A stretch of DNA of 64,000 bases, taken from contig JAOWBW010002209.1 in the NCBI GenBank assembly GCA_026119855.1, positions 46,633 to 110,632 on the forward strand, read 5' to 3'. How positions within the stretch are numbered: the first letter of the stretch is position 1; each line of letters opens with the position of its first letter. The notes below the pieces were generated by a model that ran no database searches, had not been told where the DNA came from, and worked only from the letters and a program-made list of their open reading frames with translations. The DNA is from Campanula takesimana. Taxonomy: Eukaryota > Streptophyta > Magnoliopsida > Asterales > Campanulaceae. A program made the translations under genes and the position numbers. This document shows, piece after piece, positions 31,641-43,740 of the stretch.

Positions 31641-33723
31641 GAAAGAATTCATAATCCCTAATGAGGGTGGTGTCAATGTAATAGAGGTAGGTAAGTTTGA
31701 AGGAACCACTCAATCGATCCCAATTGTGAATGAGGGCTCCGATGATATGAATAAACTTGATAATTCTTGTTATGTTGTGACTTATGATGAGATTATGAGG
31801 GAAGTCTTAGAGAATAGGAAGAAGAAGCTACAAGGGACCGTGAACGTGCTCACTCGCAGTGGCCGAGTAACAACGAGCACAATCCCTCCCAATACTGCAG
31901 CAACCAGCACCTCTTCTCAAAGATCGCAAGCACGCGACATACCCGAAGATCCTTTGTTAACACAGCTCAAGAAGACGCAAGCCAACATATCCATCTGGGA
32001 CCTTATTGCATCATCAAAGAAACACCGAGACCTCGTCATCAAGAACTTGGATGACACATCAGTCTCTCCCGACACGACTCCCGAGGACCTCACAGCAATG
32101 ATAGGTCACATTCACTTCGGCAATGTCATCATTTTCGCCGATATGGACCTCCCGCCATTTGGGTCTGAACACAATGAAGCTATCTACCTCAAAGTAAGGG
32201 CAAGGGGGAGACCCATCTCAAGAGTTCTAGTAAACGGTGGTTCCGCACTCAACTTAATGCCAAGCCGAGTCATAGGCATACTGGGGCTCAAAAGCTCTGA
32301 TTTACGACCCTCTGCATAAGTCATTAGAGGGTACGACAGCACTGCCCGTACAGTCATGGGAATGCTAGAAGTTGATATCAAATTTGAAGCATGATCATGT
32401 CCGTCCCATTCCAATTACTTGATGTCCCCGGTTCATTCAACTTACTTTTGGGCCGACCTTGGATCCACAGTTCCAATGCGGTACCTTCCCCTCTCCATCA
32501 GTGTGTCAAGATCAGAAATGGGGACGAGATAGTCACTATCATGGCCGAGAATATCACCATCCACAGAAATAGGGGATAACCCGTTCACCAAGTCCAACAC
32601 GAGATAGAAGATGCCACTCTCTCCGGCGTCAACACCATTGACAAAGAAGGGGGAAACAAACAATGGGCCCCCGGCAATCCTAAAGTCCTCCGCATGATGA
32701 GGAACATGAATCACTTTCCCGGTTTAGGCCTAGGGAAGCATCAACAAGGGATATTGCACCCCGTGGAAGTTCCTTTAGTCAAGAACAAGTTTGGTCTGGG
32801 ATACGAGCCTACCAAGGATGACTTGAAGTACGAGCAAGAAGTCAAGAATCAAAAGACCCAAGCTCGCAAAGAAGGTCGACAATATGAAATCCCTGACTTG
32901 AGACCTTACCGCAACACACTAAACGGTTACTTTGTTCGCCAAGGGGAAGATGTTCCGTACATGATATTTCCCGAACCATGGGTTAACAACAAGGGCATCA
33001 GAAAACCCGGTCTTGAGATCTTCACTGATTGTGAACTCCCGATGCAAGAAAAGGAGCCTACTCCAACGTCACCCCAAGAGTGGTGGGGCAAGAAAGTGAC
33101 TATAGAGTCCGAGGTAGAGGTTACCGTGGGGGAAGAACTATCCGATCTAGCCTCCATGTTCAAAGAATTTGCCATCATGGACGATTGTCAAGTCAACGCC
33201 ATCTACGACACCGTCGTCAGAAAGGAAACCATCAGTGAGATCCCACCAAGCTCCAAGCCAATCAACAACTGGTATTCAACGAAGGGGCCCATAGTATCCG
33301 AGGATTTCTTGATCCGAGAAATGGGTTGCATACCCCGCACATCAACAAAGGAAGAGAGGCTCACACTTACTTTCGAGTCTGAGAGTGTTTCTAATACCAT
33401 CACCCAAGCGGATATGGAGACCATAGCTGAGCGTGTGTTTCCTTTCTTTGCTAATGAAAAATTTGATATTTCTGAGTACCCTGACATTGCAAACATCATA
33501 AATGATGAATTAAATAATAACGAACCTAATGAACAAGTTAATAACGATTCAAATTATGATGAAATAAACCACGAAAACATAACATACCTAAATGAACTAG
33601 CTCAACAGGTTCGTTGTCGTGGTGAAAATGGTCCAGGGGCTGATGAGGAATTGCATGTTGTTAATCTGGGTACCGACGAAGAGCCGAAAGAAACGAAGAT
33701 TGGCAGCTTCTTCAAGGGGGAAG
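31641..33723 (+). pseudogene. protease and linker region of element C
   Basis: Contains the TRSGR segment (about 31850) found after Gag in TAT polyproteins, then the retropepsin motif near 32220. That motif reads VLVNGGSALNLMP, so the catalytic Asp of the usual VLVDGGS is Asn. Stops follow at about 32317, 32392 and 32577. The LLGRPWIHSSNAVPS block typical of these proteases is in another frame at 32440-32490. From 32694 an open frame of about 340 codons (MMRNMNHFPGLGLGKHQQG...) forms the Pro-RT linker, ending at the Tekay insertion. Confidence 0.8.
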
Positions 33724-35823
33724 TGTCACGACCCGAAATATAGGCTCTATTTTATTAGCATTTAATAATTATTATTTGTTTATTTGCTTGTTTATTTATT
33801 TAAATTATTATTTATTTAAATAATTATGTGTGCATTTTATGTGTTATAATATTTATGCTTAAGCATTTTATTTGGGTCATTTGGGTTAGTGTGTTTGTTG
33901 GGTCTTAATTGTTAGTAGGGAGTGTAGATTTTGTGTGTAGTGTGAGAGAGGGGGTCTAGTTGTAACTTTTTAAAATAATTCCCCTACTCCTTCCCTATTC
34001 TCCTCACCTCCCTCACCTTCTCCCTCACTCTCTCCATCCCATTTCCCAGCCATCCCTCTCCCTCTCTCTTGTGTTTTGGTAAGTTTTCTTTCCTTTCCTT
34101 CTCTCTTCTTTTTCTTCATCTTCCTATTGTAATCTCTCATTTCTTAAAACGTGAACCTTGTTTAGATCGTCGATAGGATCGCGTAGAACCAAAAAGAATC
34201 GAATTCCGTCAACTTTCATTATTTTCAAGTAAGTTACTTTTCCCCCATTTTAATGCTAAAATGTTCATATCATGTTTAGATAATGTTTGATGTGTTATAT
34301 TTGAAGTTTGGTTGGGTTTTGAATTTATTGAGAATTTATTTTGGGTTTTGATCAAAAATGGTGAAATCTTGAATGTTGGGTTTGATTCTTGATTTTGGTT
34401 GTTAGATGTTGTTTTAGGAGCCTTTTTAGACTTATAAGTTGTTTTGGTACATTAGTATGCTAGTTAAAAGGTTGGATTTTGGTTGAAATATGTTTTGGGT
34501 TTGAAAATGGAAGAACCCATGTTGTTCTTCCCGATTTCTGGCAATTCAGAACATTGGGCGGCCGCACAAAAATGTCTGGGCGACCGCACATCTATCTGAA
34601 AGCTTTTGTTCTTGTTTTGAGGCTTTTTGGGCGACCGCACAGAACCCCTGAAAGTTTACATTTGTTAATTTTGTGTGATTGAAGAACGCGTTTTGGGCTA
34701 AGTCTTGGGTGTCCTCCTAGTTGACCTTAGTGAACATTGTAGTACACGTTAGTGATAGAATTGGGTCCTTTGTGATCAAGTTTGTGTTTGAAATTCATTA
34801 ATTGATAATGGGGACTTCGAAGTACCTTTATTGTGTATTGTTGGTTCATTTCATCTTCTTGGTGATTATTTGGCATGATTCCCTACTTTGGAATCCCTTG
34901 TTGTTTATAGTGCTAGTATTTTATTACTTAGCCTTTATGTGAAAGTCCAGCTGGTATTTTGTGTGTGTTTGGGCGATGCAAAACATTATGATGGCACGGC
35001 CAAGTCCATTGTGATGTTGACCATTGTTTTGCCCCATTATTACCCTCCTCCAGATTGGCCTTGGATGTGAGAAGAGCTAGCTCCTTTGTGTGCATTTTAG
35101 CTTCTTGGAGCATGACTTTGTGGCATGTCTCCCGTCCCTTGTGACACTCTTATGGTTATTGGTTCCGGTACCGGGGTTTTCTCTTCGGCTTTCATGCTAT
35201 TATGAAGATGACGATTGGTTGATTATTGAAGCTGTGCAGCAATCCTTTATTTGGATGTACCAGTTTGGAAAACCTTGGCTATATCCTTTGTTATGTGTTT
35301 ATTTCCGCTGCTATCTGTTATATGATAATTGCTATGTGCTATGTGATAATAATTATTGTTTATTACTTATTGCATCATAGCATGTCATGTAGTTGCACTA
35401 GTAACTTATTGAGATTTATATCACCCCCTTTCTTTTTATCTTTGTTTTTCCTTAAACCCCCCCCCCCCAGGTGCTAAGGATTAGTCTCGCTGATCACGAG
35501 AAAGAGGACGTCGAGTGTGGATCCATTCTTTTGGGGAAAGGTTGTTATATGTTGGTTTACATTATGTAAATGTGTAACCATTTTAGGATAGTTGTACCAA
35601 GTAATGACGTCATTAAGAATTGTATATTTGTATTTTGTTGGGCATAAACTTGTGGAAGTTTATGATAGTTGTAATTGGTCTTTATCAAACTTGGTTTTGT
35701 AAAACTTTGGATCGTCACCTTTTGGTATCAAATGGAAATTTTAACTTCGGTATCTCATAGTTTTGGTTTTAGAGTCGACGTCCAGCTCGCGGTCTCGGGC
35801 CCGCAGGGTCCGGGGTCGCGACA
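33724..35823 (+). repeat. 5' LTR of the Tekay element
   Basis: 2100 bp. Holds a donor-like TTTG|GTAAGT near 34078, three GGGCG(G/A)CCGCACA words (34556, 34578, 34629), and a long poly-C run followed by AGG at about 35457-35471. Compared with the 3' LTR it keeps about 116 bp at 34904-35019 but lacks one 22-bp word unit. Confidence 0.95.
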
Positions 35824-35825
35824 GT

Positions 35826-35837
35826 TGGTATCAGAGC
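35826..35837 (+). other. primer-binding site of Tekay element
   Basis: TGGTATCAGAGC, initiator tRNA-Met type, two bases after the LTR. Confidence 0.9.
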
Positions 35838-35943
35838 TATGGCATTAGCTCTTTGTATAAGTCTAGGTGGATTAGTATGGCCTAGGTGGGTAGTAGTGTG
35901 CGGAGTGATTAACGGTTGATGTTTTATGCATGTACTTGTTACA

Positions 35944-36960
35944 ATGGTTCGTAGAAGGAGTGGTGAAGGTAGTACCGGTAATGCAAATCAGAATGATACA
36001 AGGGAAGAAGCACGTGCTATGTTTCAAGGCATGTTTGAGGCGGCCATGAAGGCCATACATGATCAAGGTCCGAGGGTAGAACAAGCACCACCCCGTTATG
36101 GTTTGGAGCAATTTCTGAAGTTGAAACCGGTTGAATTCAATGGGGAGCCCGATGTAAGGAAGGCTGAGTTGTGGATTGAGTCTATGGAGAAGATTTAGGA
36201 TGTATTTGGTTGCTCGGATGAGGACAAGGTCCGGTTCGCGGCTTATAAGCTTGTGGGAGCCGCCGAGCATTGGTGGAAAGGTGTTAAAACTACTTGGGAT
36301 GATACTCACACGGTGTATGCGTGGGAGTTGTTTGTGCGCAAATTCAAGGAGCATTTCATTCCGGTTGTTGATCAAAACCGAAAGGAGATCGAGCTACTCA
36401 ACCTAGAGCAAGGTGTGTTGTCTATAGCACAATACTCGGCTAAGTTCATAGAATTAGCCCGGTATTGCGACTATTTGGTGAGGACCGAGGAACAAAAAGC
36501 TATGAGATTTATTCGGGGATTGAAGACCTCCATCCGTACTCAACTGATTGCTTAACGGATTGTGACCTTCCAAGATGCGGTGGACCGAGCCTACTTAATA
36601 GAGCAAGATATTGGGGAACATAAGAGGAAGACCGAGGTGGCCAACCCGAGTAAGCAAGGAGCACAAGGCAAGCCACAACACCGTTCCGATAACCGAGGTA
36701 ACTTTGGGGGACAATCTCAGTTCCGAGGGCAACCGATCCCAAGGAACCCGGGTACCACTTCCGGGAACCAAGGGAGCCTAATTAGGAGGCTTTGTTCGTA
36801 TTGTCAAAAGGAAGGTCATTCTGAAGACCATTGTTGGAAGAAGCAAGGAAGGTGCACCAATTGTGGTCAAATGGGTCACTTTGTAAAAGATTGCCCGAGA
36901 GGTAGAGTACAAGCATCCGGGTCAGGGGTTGGTATTAATCAGGGTCAGAAAAGGGATGCC
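35944..36960 (+). pseudogene. gag of Tekay element, with two stops
   Basis: Starts MVRRRSGEGSTGN at 35944. The capsid domain follows (FLKLKPVEFNGEPDV, AAEHWWKGV, WELFVRKFKEHF, LSIAQYSAKFIELARYC). Stops lie at 36196-36198 (TAG, in the EKI*DVFG segment) and 36553-36555 (TAA). Two CCHC zinc knuckles come near 36800-36890: CSYCQKEGHSEDHC and CTNCGQMGHFVKDC. Apart from the two stops the frame is well kept, so the copy died recently. Gag and Pol would form one polyprotein in this clade. Confidence 0.9.
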
Positions 36961-39900
36961 GCTGGGAAGCCCAAAGTTCAAGGGAAGGTTTATGCCATGA
37001 ATCAACAACAAGCTACCGATGATCCATCCGTTATTGGAGGTATTGTTTCTGTGTCTAATGTGAGCGCACGAGCGTTAGTAGATCCAGGATCATCTCATTC
37101 ATACATTTCTGTGCAATTTGCTTCCATGTTAAATGCTGCATTCGAGTCTTTACCGTACGTGCTAGCGGTGTCGACCCCTATAGGAGAATGCTTGATTTCT
37201 GATCGAGTCTTTCATGCTTGTGATGTGGTTATTTGTGGTCGAGTCCTTTGTGCGGATTTGGTAGTTCTTCCTATCCAAGACTTTGATGTCATTTTGGGTA
37301 TGGATTGGTTGAGCGAGTTTCATGCTTCCGTTGATTGCCGTAAGAAAACTGTTACTTTTTCTATTCCCGATGTGCCTAAATTTGTGTTTGAGGCTAGTCC
37401 TCTAAGTAGAAAGGTTCGCTTAATTTCTTTTATGAAAGCGAGAAAATTATTGCATAGTGGTTGTGAGGGGTATTTGGCTAGTGTTCTTGATACTAGGAAG
37501 GAATCCCCTAGTTTTGATAGTGTTCGGGTAGTCCGGGAATTTCCCGATGTTTTCTCTACCGAGTATAATATGCCTCCCGATCGTGAGATTGAGTTTTGTA
37601 TAGATCTGTTGCCGGGTACGGCTCCGATTTCGAAAGCACCTTATAGGTTAGCTCCCACAGAATTGAAGGAATTAAAGGTTCAATTGCAAGAGTTGATTGA
37701 TCGAGGGTTTATCCGCCCTAGTGTTTCCCCGTGGGGAGCACCGGTTTTGTTCGTGCGGAAGAAAAGATGGTTCGTTGAGATTGTGCATCGATTACCGGAA
37801 GTTGAATCAGGTTACGGTGAAGAATAAATACCCTCTACCGCACATTGATGATTTGTTTGATCAGCTTCAAGGGTCCGTGGTTTTCTCTAAACTTGATTTG
37901 AGGAGTGGGTACCATCAGTTGAAGGTTCGATCGGAGGATATTCCGACAACTGCTTTTCGCACTCGTTATGGTCATTACGAGTTCTTGGTTATGCCGTTTG
38001 GGTTGACGAACGCGCCGGCCGTATTTATGGATTTGATGAACCGGATTTTCCATCCGTATCTTGACTCGTTCGTGGTAGTCTTTATTGATGATATTCTTGT
38101 TTATTCGAAATCTCGAGAGGAGCACGAGCAGCACTTGAGGACAGTTTTATCCGTTCTTGCAAGGGAGAAATTATTTGCGAAGTTCAGTAAATGCGAATTT
38201 TGGCTCGAGAAGGTGTCATTTCTGGGTCATGTGATTTCTAAAGATGGGATTTCGGTGGATCCTTCAAATATTGAAGCCATAGTGGATTGGAAGAAACCCA
38301 AATCAGTGACAGAGATTAGAAGCTTTCTTGGTTTAGCTGGTTATTACCGAAGGTTTATTGAAGGGTTTTTGAGGATTGCTACTCCGATGACTCAGTTGAC
38401 CCGGAAGAATGTTCCGTTTGTGTGGACCGAGAAATGTGACAAGAGTTTCGAGGAATTGAAGAAGAGGTTGACTACCGCATCGATCTTGACTTTGCCTAAT
38501 GGGAGCGATGGCCTAGTGATTTTCAGTGATGCTTCGAAAGAGGGTTTGGGATGTGTGTTGATGCAGAATGGGAAAGTAATTGCGTATGCTTCGAGGAAGT
38601 TGACCCTAGTGAACAGAATTACCCGACTCATGATATGGAGTTAGCGGCTATTGTATTTGCGTTGCACAAATGGAAGCACTACCTTTATGGGGCGAAGTTT
38701 GAGATTTTTACCGATCACAAGAGCTTGAAGTACCTTTTCTCCCAGAAAGAGTTGAATAATCGACAGCGCCGATGGATGGAATTGTTGAAGGATTATGATT
38801 GTACGATTTCTTATCACCCGGGGAAGGCGAATATGGTAGCCGATGCGATTAGTAGAAAATCTTATGTGGCTTCGATGATGGTTCGAGAATGGAAAATGCT
38901 TGAGGATGTTCGAGATTGGTCTCCTTGTGAATCGAGACATGGGGCTGTTTTTGCGAATATTAGGGTGTCTCCGACCCTAATTCAAAGGATAAAGGAAGCT
39001 CAGAAAGAGGATCCCGAGTTGGTGAAGATAATGGGTAAATTGAAGGAAAAGAATTTCGAGGATTTTTCATTGAGCTCGAATGGAGTTTTGACTTTCCGTG
39101 GTCGTTTATGTGTTCCTGATGTTGATGGAATTAAACAGAGAGTTCTTGAGGAGGGTCACAAATCGAGGTATACTATTCATCCGGGTAGTACGAAGATGTA
39201 TCAGGATTTGAAGCAACAATTTTGGTGGATTAATATGAAGAGGGAAATAGCCGAGTATGTATCGAGGTGTTTAACGTGTCAGCAGGTCAAAGCCGAGCAT
39301 CAAAGAACCGCGGGATTACTTCAGCCGTTAGAGATTCCCGAGTGGAAATGGGAGCATGTGACTATGGATTTCGTTACGGGACTACCTCGTACCCGTAGGA
39401 AGTATGACAGTGTTTGGGTAATAGTGGATAGATTGACCAAGAGTGCCCATTTCTTGCCTATTGACATCAGATATTCGATGGAGAAGCTTGCGACCCTTTA
39501 TATTGATGAGATCGTTAGATTGCATGGAGTTCCGGTTAGCATTGTGTCAGATCGAGACCCGAGGTTTACTTCTAGATTCTGGAAGGCGTTTCAGGAAGCT
39601 TTGGGTACAGATTTGCGATTCAGTACAGCTTTTCATCCTCAGACCGACGGTCAATCCGAGAGGACTATTCAGATTTTGGAGGATATGTTGCGAGCGTGTT
39701 CGATAGACTTTTCCGATTCTTGGGATTCGCACCTACCGTTAGTGGAATTCTCTTACAACAACAGTTATCAGGCTAGTATCGAGATGGCACCGTTTGAGGC
39801 CTTGTATGGAAGAAAATGTAGATCGCCTATTTATTGGGATGAGGTCGGTGAAGCGAAAGTTTTGGGTATTGATTTGCTTCGGGATTCAGTGGAAAGGGTT

Positions 39901-40404
39901 AGAGTTATCCGGGATCGATTGAAGACAGCCCAGAGTCGACATAAGAGCTACGCAGATAACCGAAGGCGAGATCTTAGTTTTCAGACCGGTGATTTGGTGT
40001 TCTTGAAAGTGTCTCCGAAGGTGGGTATTCGTAGGTTTGGGAAGAAAGGTAAATTGGCTCCGAGGTTTATTGGCCCGTTTGAGATTTTGGGAAAGGTTGG
40101 AGTTCTAGCGTATCGTCTCGCGTTACCGTTATCCTTAGACCGGTTGCACAGCGTGTTCCACGTTTCTATGCTTCGGAAGTATGTTCATGATCCATCTCAC
40201 GTGTTACCAAGGATACCGGAAGATATTGAGCCCGATATAACTTATGAGGAACGACCGGTTCGGATCCTAGATTCTAAAGTCCAAGAGTTGAGAAACAAGA
40301 GTATTTCATTGGTTAGAGTTCTTTTTAGGAATCATATCATCGAGGAGTCAACGTGGGAGCTTCGTGTTGAGATCGAGAGGAAATTTCCGTGGCTTTTTGT
40401 TTAA
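36961..40404 (+). pseudogene. pol of Tekay element: PR-RT-RH-INT-chromodomain
   Basis: The protease has LVDPGSSHSYIS near 37075 and DFDVILGMDWL. A one-base shift near 37765 separates it from RT, which has LCIDYRKLNQVT, FSKLDLRSGYHQ, MPFGLTNAPAVF and the catalytic FIDDILVYSK (about 38090). A second shift near 38600 leads to RNase H (FEIFTDHKSLKYLF, HPGKANMVADAISRK). Integrase follows with its HHCC finger (CLTCQQVKAEHQ) and DDE residues in MDFVTGL, SDRDPRFTS and SERTI. The C-terminus (about 40100-40404), with RILDSKVQELRNKSISLV and EESTWEL, resembles the group II chromodomain of Tekay elements, which guides integration to heterochromatin. The frame ends at TAA 40402. Confidence 0.92.
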
Positions 40405-40440
40405 GGTGAGTCTCGTTAAAATTCGGGTCGTATTTTCTTT

Positions 40441-40452
40441 AAGGGGGAGTGA
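40441..40452 (+). other. polypurine tract of Tekay element
   Basis: AAGGGGGAGTGA just before the 3' LTR. Confidence 0.85.
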
Positions 40453-40453
40453 A

Positions 40454-42454
40454 TGTCACGACCCGAAATATAGGCTCTATTTTATTAGCATTTAATAATT
40501 ATTATTTGTTTATTTACTTGTTTATTTATTTAAATTATTATTTATTTAAATAATTATGTGTGCATTTTATGTGTTATAATATTTATGCTTAAGCATTTTA
40601 TTTGGGTCATTTGGGTTAGTGTGTTTGTTGGGTCTTAATTGTTAGTAGGGAGTGTAGATTTTGTGTGTAGTGTGAGAGAGGGGGTCTAGTTGTAACTTTT
40701 TAAAATAATTCCCCTACTCCCTCCCTATTCTCCTCACCTCCCTCACCTTCTCCCTCACTCTCTCCATCCCATTTCCCAGCCATCTCTCTCCCTCTCTCTT
40801 GTGTTTTGGTAAGTTTTCTTTCCTTTCCTTCTCTCTTCTTTTTCTTCATCTTCCTCTTGTAATCTCTCATTTCTTAAAACGTGAACCTTGTTTAGATCGT
40901 CGATAGGATCGCGTAGAACCAAAAAGAATCGAATTCCGTCAACTTTCATTATTTTCAAGTAAGTTACTTTTCCCCATTTTAATGCTAAAATGTTCATATC
41001 ATGTTTAGATATTGTTTGATGTGTTATATTTGAAGTTTGGTTGGGTTTTGAATTTATTGAGAATTTATTTTGGGTTTTGATCAAAAATGGTGAAATCTTG
41101 AATGTTGGGTTTGATTCTTGATTTTGGTTGTTAGATGTTGTTTTAGGAGCCTTTTTAGACTTATAAGTTGTTTTGGTACATTAGTATGCTAGTTAAAAGG
41201 TTGGATTTTGGTTGAAATATGTTTTGGGTTTGAAAATGGAAGAACCCATGTTGTTCTTCCCGATTTCTGGCAATTCAGAACATTGGGCGGCCACACAAAA
41301 ATGTCTGGGCGACCGCACATCTATCTGAAAGCTTTTGTTCTTGTTTTGAGGCTTTTTGGGCGACCGCACAGTCCACTTTGGGCGGCCGCACAGAACCCCT
41401 GAAAGTTTACATTTGTTAATTTTGTGTGATTGAAGAACGCGTTTTGGCCTAAGTCTTGGGTGTCCTCCTAGTTGACCTTAGTGAACATTGTAGTACACGT
41501 TAGTGATAGAATTGGATCCTTTGTGATCAAGTTTGTGTTTGAAATTCATTAATTGATTATGGGGACTTTGAAGTACCTTTATTGTGTATTGTTGGTTCAT
41601 TTCATCTTCTTGGTGATTATTTGGCATGATTCCCTACTTTGGAATCCCTTGTTGACCATTGTTTTGCCCCATTATTACCCTCCTCCAGATTGGCCTTGGA
41701 TGTGAGAAGAGCTAGCTCCTTTATGTGCATTTTAGCTTCTTGGAGCATGACTTTGTGGCATGTCTCCCGTCCCTTGTGACACTCTTATGGTTATTGGTTC
41801 CGGTACCGGGGTTTTCTCTTCGGCTTTCATGCTATTATGAAGATGACGATTGGTTGATTATTGAAGCTGTGCAGCGATCCTTTATTTGGATGTACCAGTT
41901 TGGAAAACCTTGGCTATATCCTTTGTTATGTGTTTATTTCCGCTGCTATCTGTTATATGATAATTGCTATGTGCTATGTGATAATAATTATTGTTTATTA
42001 CTTATTGCATCATAGCATGTCATGTAGTTGCACTAGTAACTTATTGAGATTTATCTCACCCCCTTTCTTTTTATCTTTGTTTTTCCTTAACCCCCCCCCA
42101 GGTGCTAAGGATTAGTCTCGCTGATCACGAGAAAGAGGACGTCGAGTGTGGATCCATTCCTTTGGGGAAAGGTTGTTATCTGTTGGTTTACATTATGTAA
42201 ATGTGTAACAATTTTGGGATAGTTGTACCAAGTAATGACGTCATTAAGAATTGTATATTTGTATTTTGTTGGGCATAAACTTGTGGAAGTTTATGATAGT
42301 TGTAATTGGTCTTTATCAAACTTGGTTTTGTAAAACTTTGGATCGTCACCTTTTGGTATCAAATGGAAATTTTAACTTCGGTATCTCATAGTTTTGGTTT
42401 TAGAGTCGACGTCCAGCTCGCGGTCTCGGGCCCGCGGGGTCCGGGGTCGCGACA
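40454..42454 (+). repeat. 3' LTR of the Tekay element
   Basis: 2001 bp. It carries an extra 22-bp unit with a GGGCGGCCGCACA word at 41371-41392 and lacks about 116 bp present in the 5' LTR (gap at about 41655, with GTTG at both edges). Confidence 0.95.
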
Positions 42455-42459
42455 GGAAG

Positions 42460-43740
42460 ACAAGGACAGATTGACTGCACTGCTCAGAGAATTTGTGGAT
42501 GTATTCGCATGGTCATACAAAGACATGCCGGGTTTGGACAGAAAGGTTGCGAAGCACAGAATTCCGATCAGAGAGGACGCCAAGCCAGTAAAGCAGAAGC
42601 TCAGAAAGATCAAGCCAGAATGGTCTCTACAAGTCAAAGAAGAGATTGAAAAGCTCCTCAGTGTGGGTTTCATCAAAGTCATTGAGTATCCGACTTGGCT
42701 AGCCAACATTGTGACAGTTAGAAAGGCAAATTGCAAGGTTCGAGTTTGTGTGGACATTCGGGATTTGAACAAAGCTTTTCCACTACCAAACATCGACATG
42801 CTCGTCGATTCAACTGCCAACTATGAAGTCCGCTCATTTGTGGACGGTTTTGCCGGTTACAATCAGATTCTCATGTCTGAAGAGGATCAACACAAGACAG
42901 CTTTCACAACTCCGTGGGGGACCTTCTGCTACACAGTCATCCCGTTCGGACTAAGGAACGCTGGGGCTACCTACCAGAGGGCTGTTACAGATCAATTCCA
43001 CGACATGATTCATAAAGAGATTGAGGTCTATATGGACGACATGATTATCCATTCAAAGGGAACCAAATGTCAACATTTGATCGACCTTCGCAAGTTCTTT
43101 GAAAGGCTTCGACAACACAACATGAGACTCAATCCCGCAAAGTGCACTTTTGGGGTCATCAGAGGAAAGGTTTTAGGTTACATGGTCACTGAAAGAGGAA
43201 TTGAAGCCGATCCCTCTAAGATCAAGGCAATCATTGACATGCCTCCCCCAAAGACGCAGAAAGAAATCAAAGGTTTCATGGGCAGACTCCAATACATCAG
43301 TCGGTTTGTGCACCAACTCACTTCCATGTGCGAGCCGATCTTCAAGCTACTCAAAACGAATGTGGCTCTAGAATGGACCGATGCGTGCCAAGAAGCCTTC
43401 GACCAAGTGAAGCATTACTTGACATGCCCTCCAGTTTTGGTTCCACCGCACAAGGAGAAGCCTCTCTTGCTCTATCTCACTGTCAATGATGAAGCCCTAG
43501 GGGCTATGTTAGCACAAGAACAGCGAGACTCCACAAAAGAAAATGCTATCTACTTTATCAGCCGCCAGTTTCAAGGAGCTAAAAAGAACTACTCCGTCTT
43601 AGAGAAGTCTTGTGCTGCATTGGTCTGGGTTACTCAAAAGCTCAAACATTATATGGAGTCCTTCCCAATTAAGTTGGTAGAAAAGTGGACCCGCTCCGCT
43701 ACATCTTCGAGAAGCCTTTCATGTCAACAAGAATAGACAA
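42460..43740 (+). pseudogene. reverse transcriptase and RNase H of element C
   Basis: Resumes right after the second GGAAG. It starts with FVDVFAWSYKDMPGLD, then RT motifs VCVDIRDLNKAFP, FVDGFAGYNQI, FGLRNAGATYQRA and the catalytic YMDDMIIHSK near 43030, all intact. The connection and first RNase H follow (EIKGFMGRLQYISRF, LLLYLTVNDEALGAML, FISRQFQGAKKNYS). Near 43690 the frame shifts, and DPLRYIFEKPFMSTRIDKW continues in another frame. This is the DNA-synthesising part of a TAT polyprotein. The upstream ORF start in the Tekay LTR is an artefact of the insertion. Confidence 0.9.

Larger units (their letters stand above)
33724..42454 (+). mobile_element. Tekay-clade chromovirus (Ty3/gypsy), full length
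   Basis: LTRs of 2100 and 2001 bp start TGTCACGACCCG and end GGTCGCGACA, with target duplication GGAAG at 33719-33723 and 42455-42459. The initiator-Met primer site, gag, protease, RT, RNase H, integrase and a C-terminal chromodomain-like end lie in order on one strand, followed by a purine tract. Two stops and two frameshifts break the frame. It is inserted in element C, whose reading frame resumes at 42460. Confidence 0.95.
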
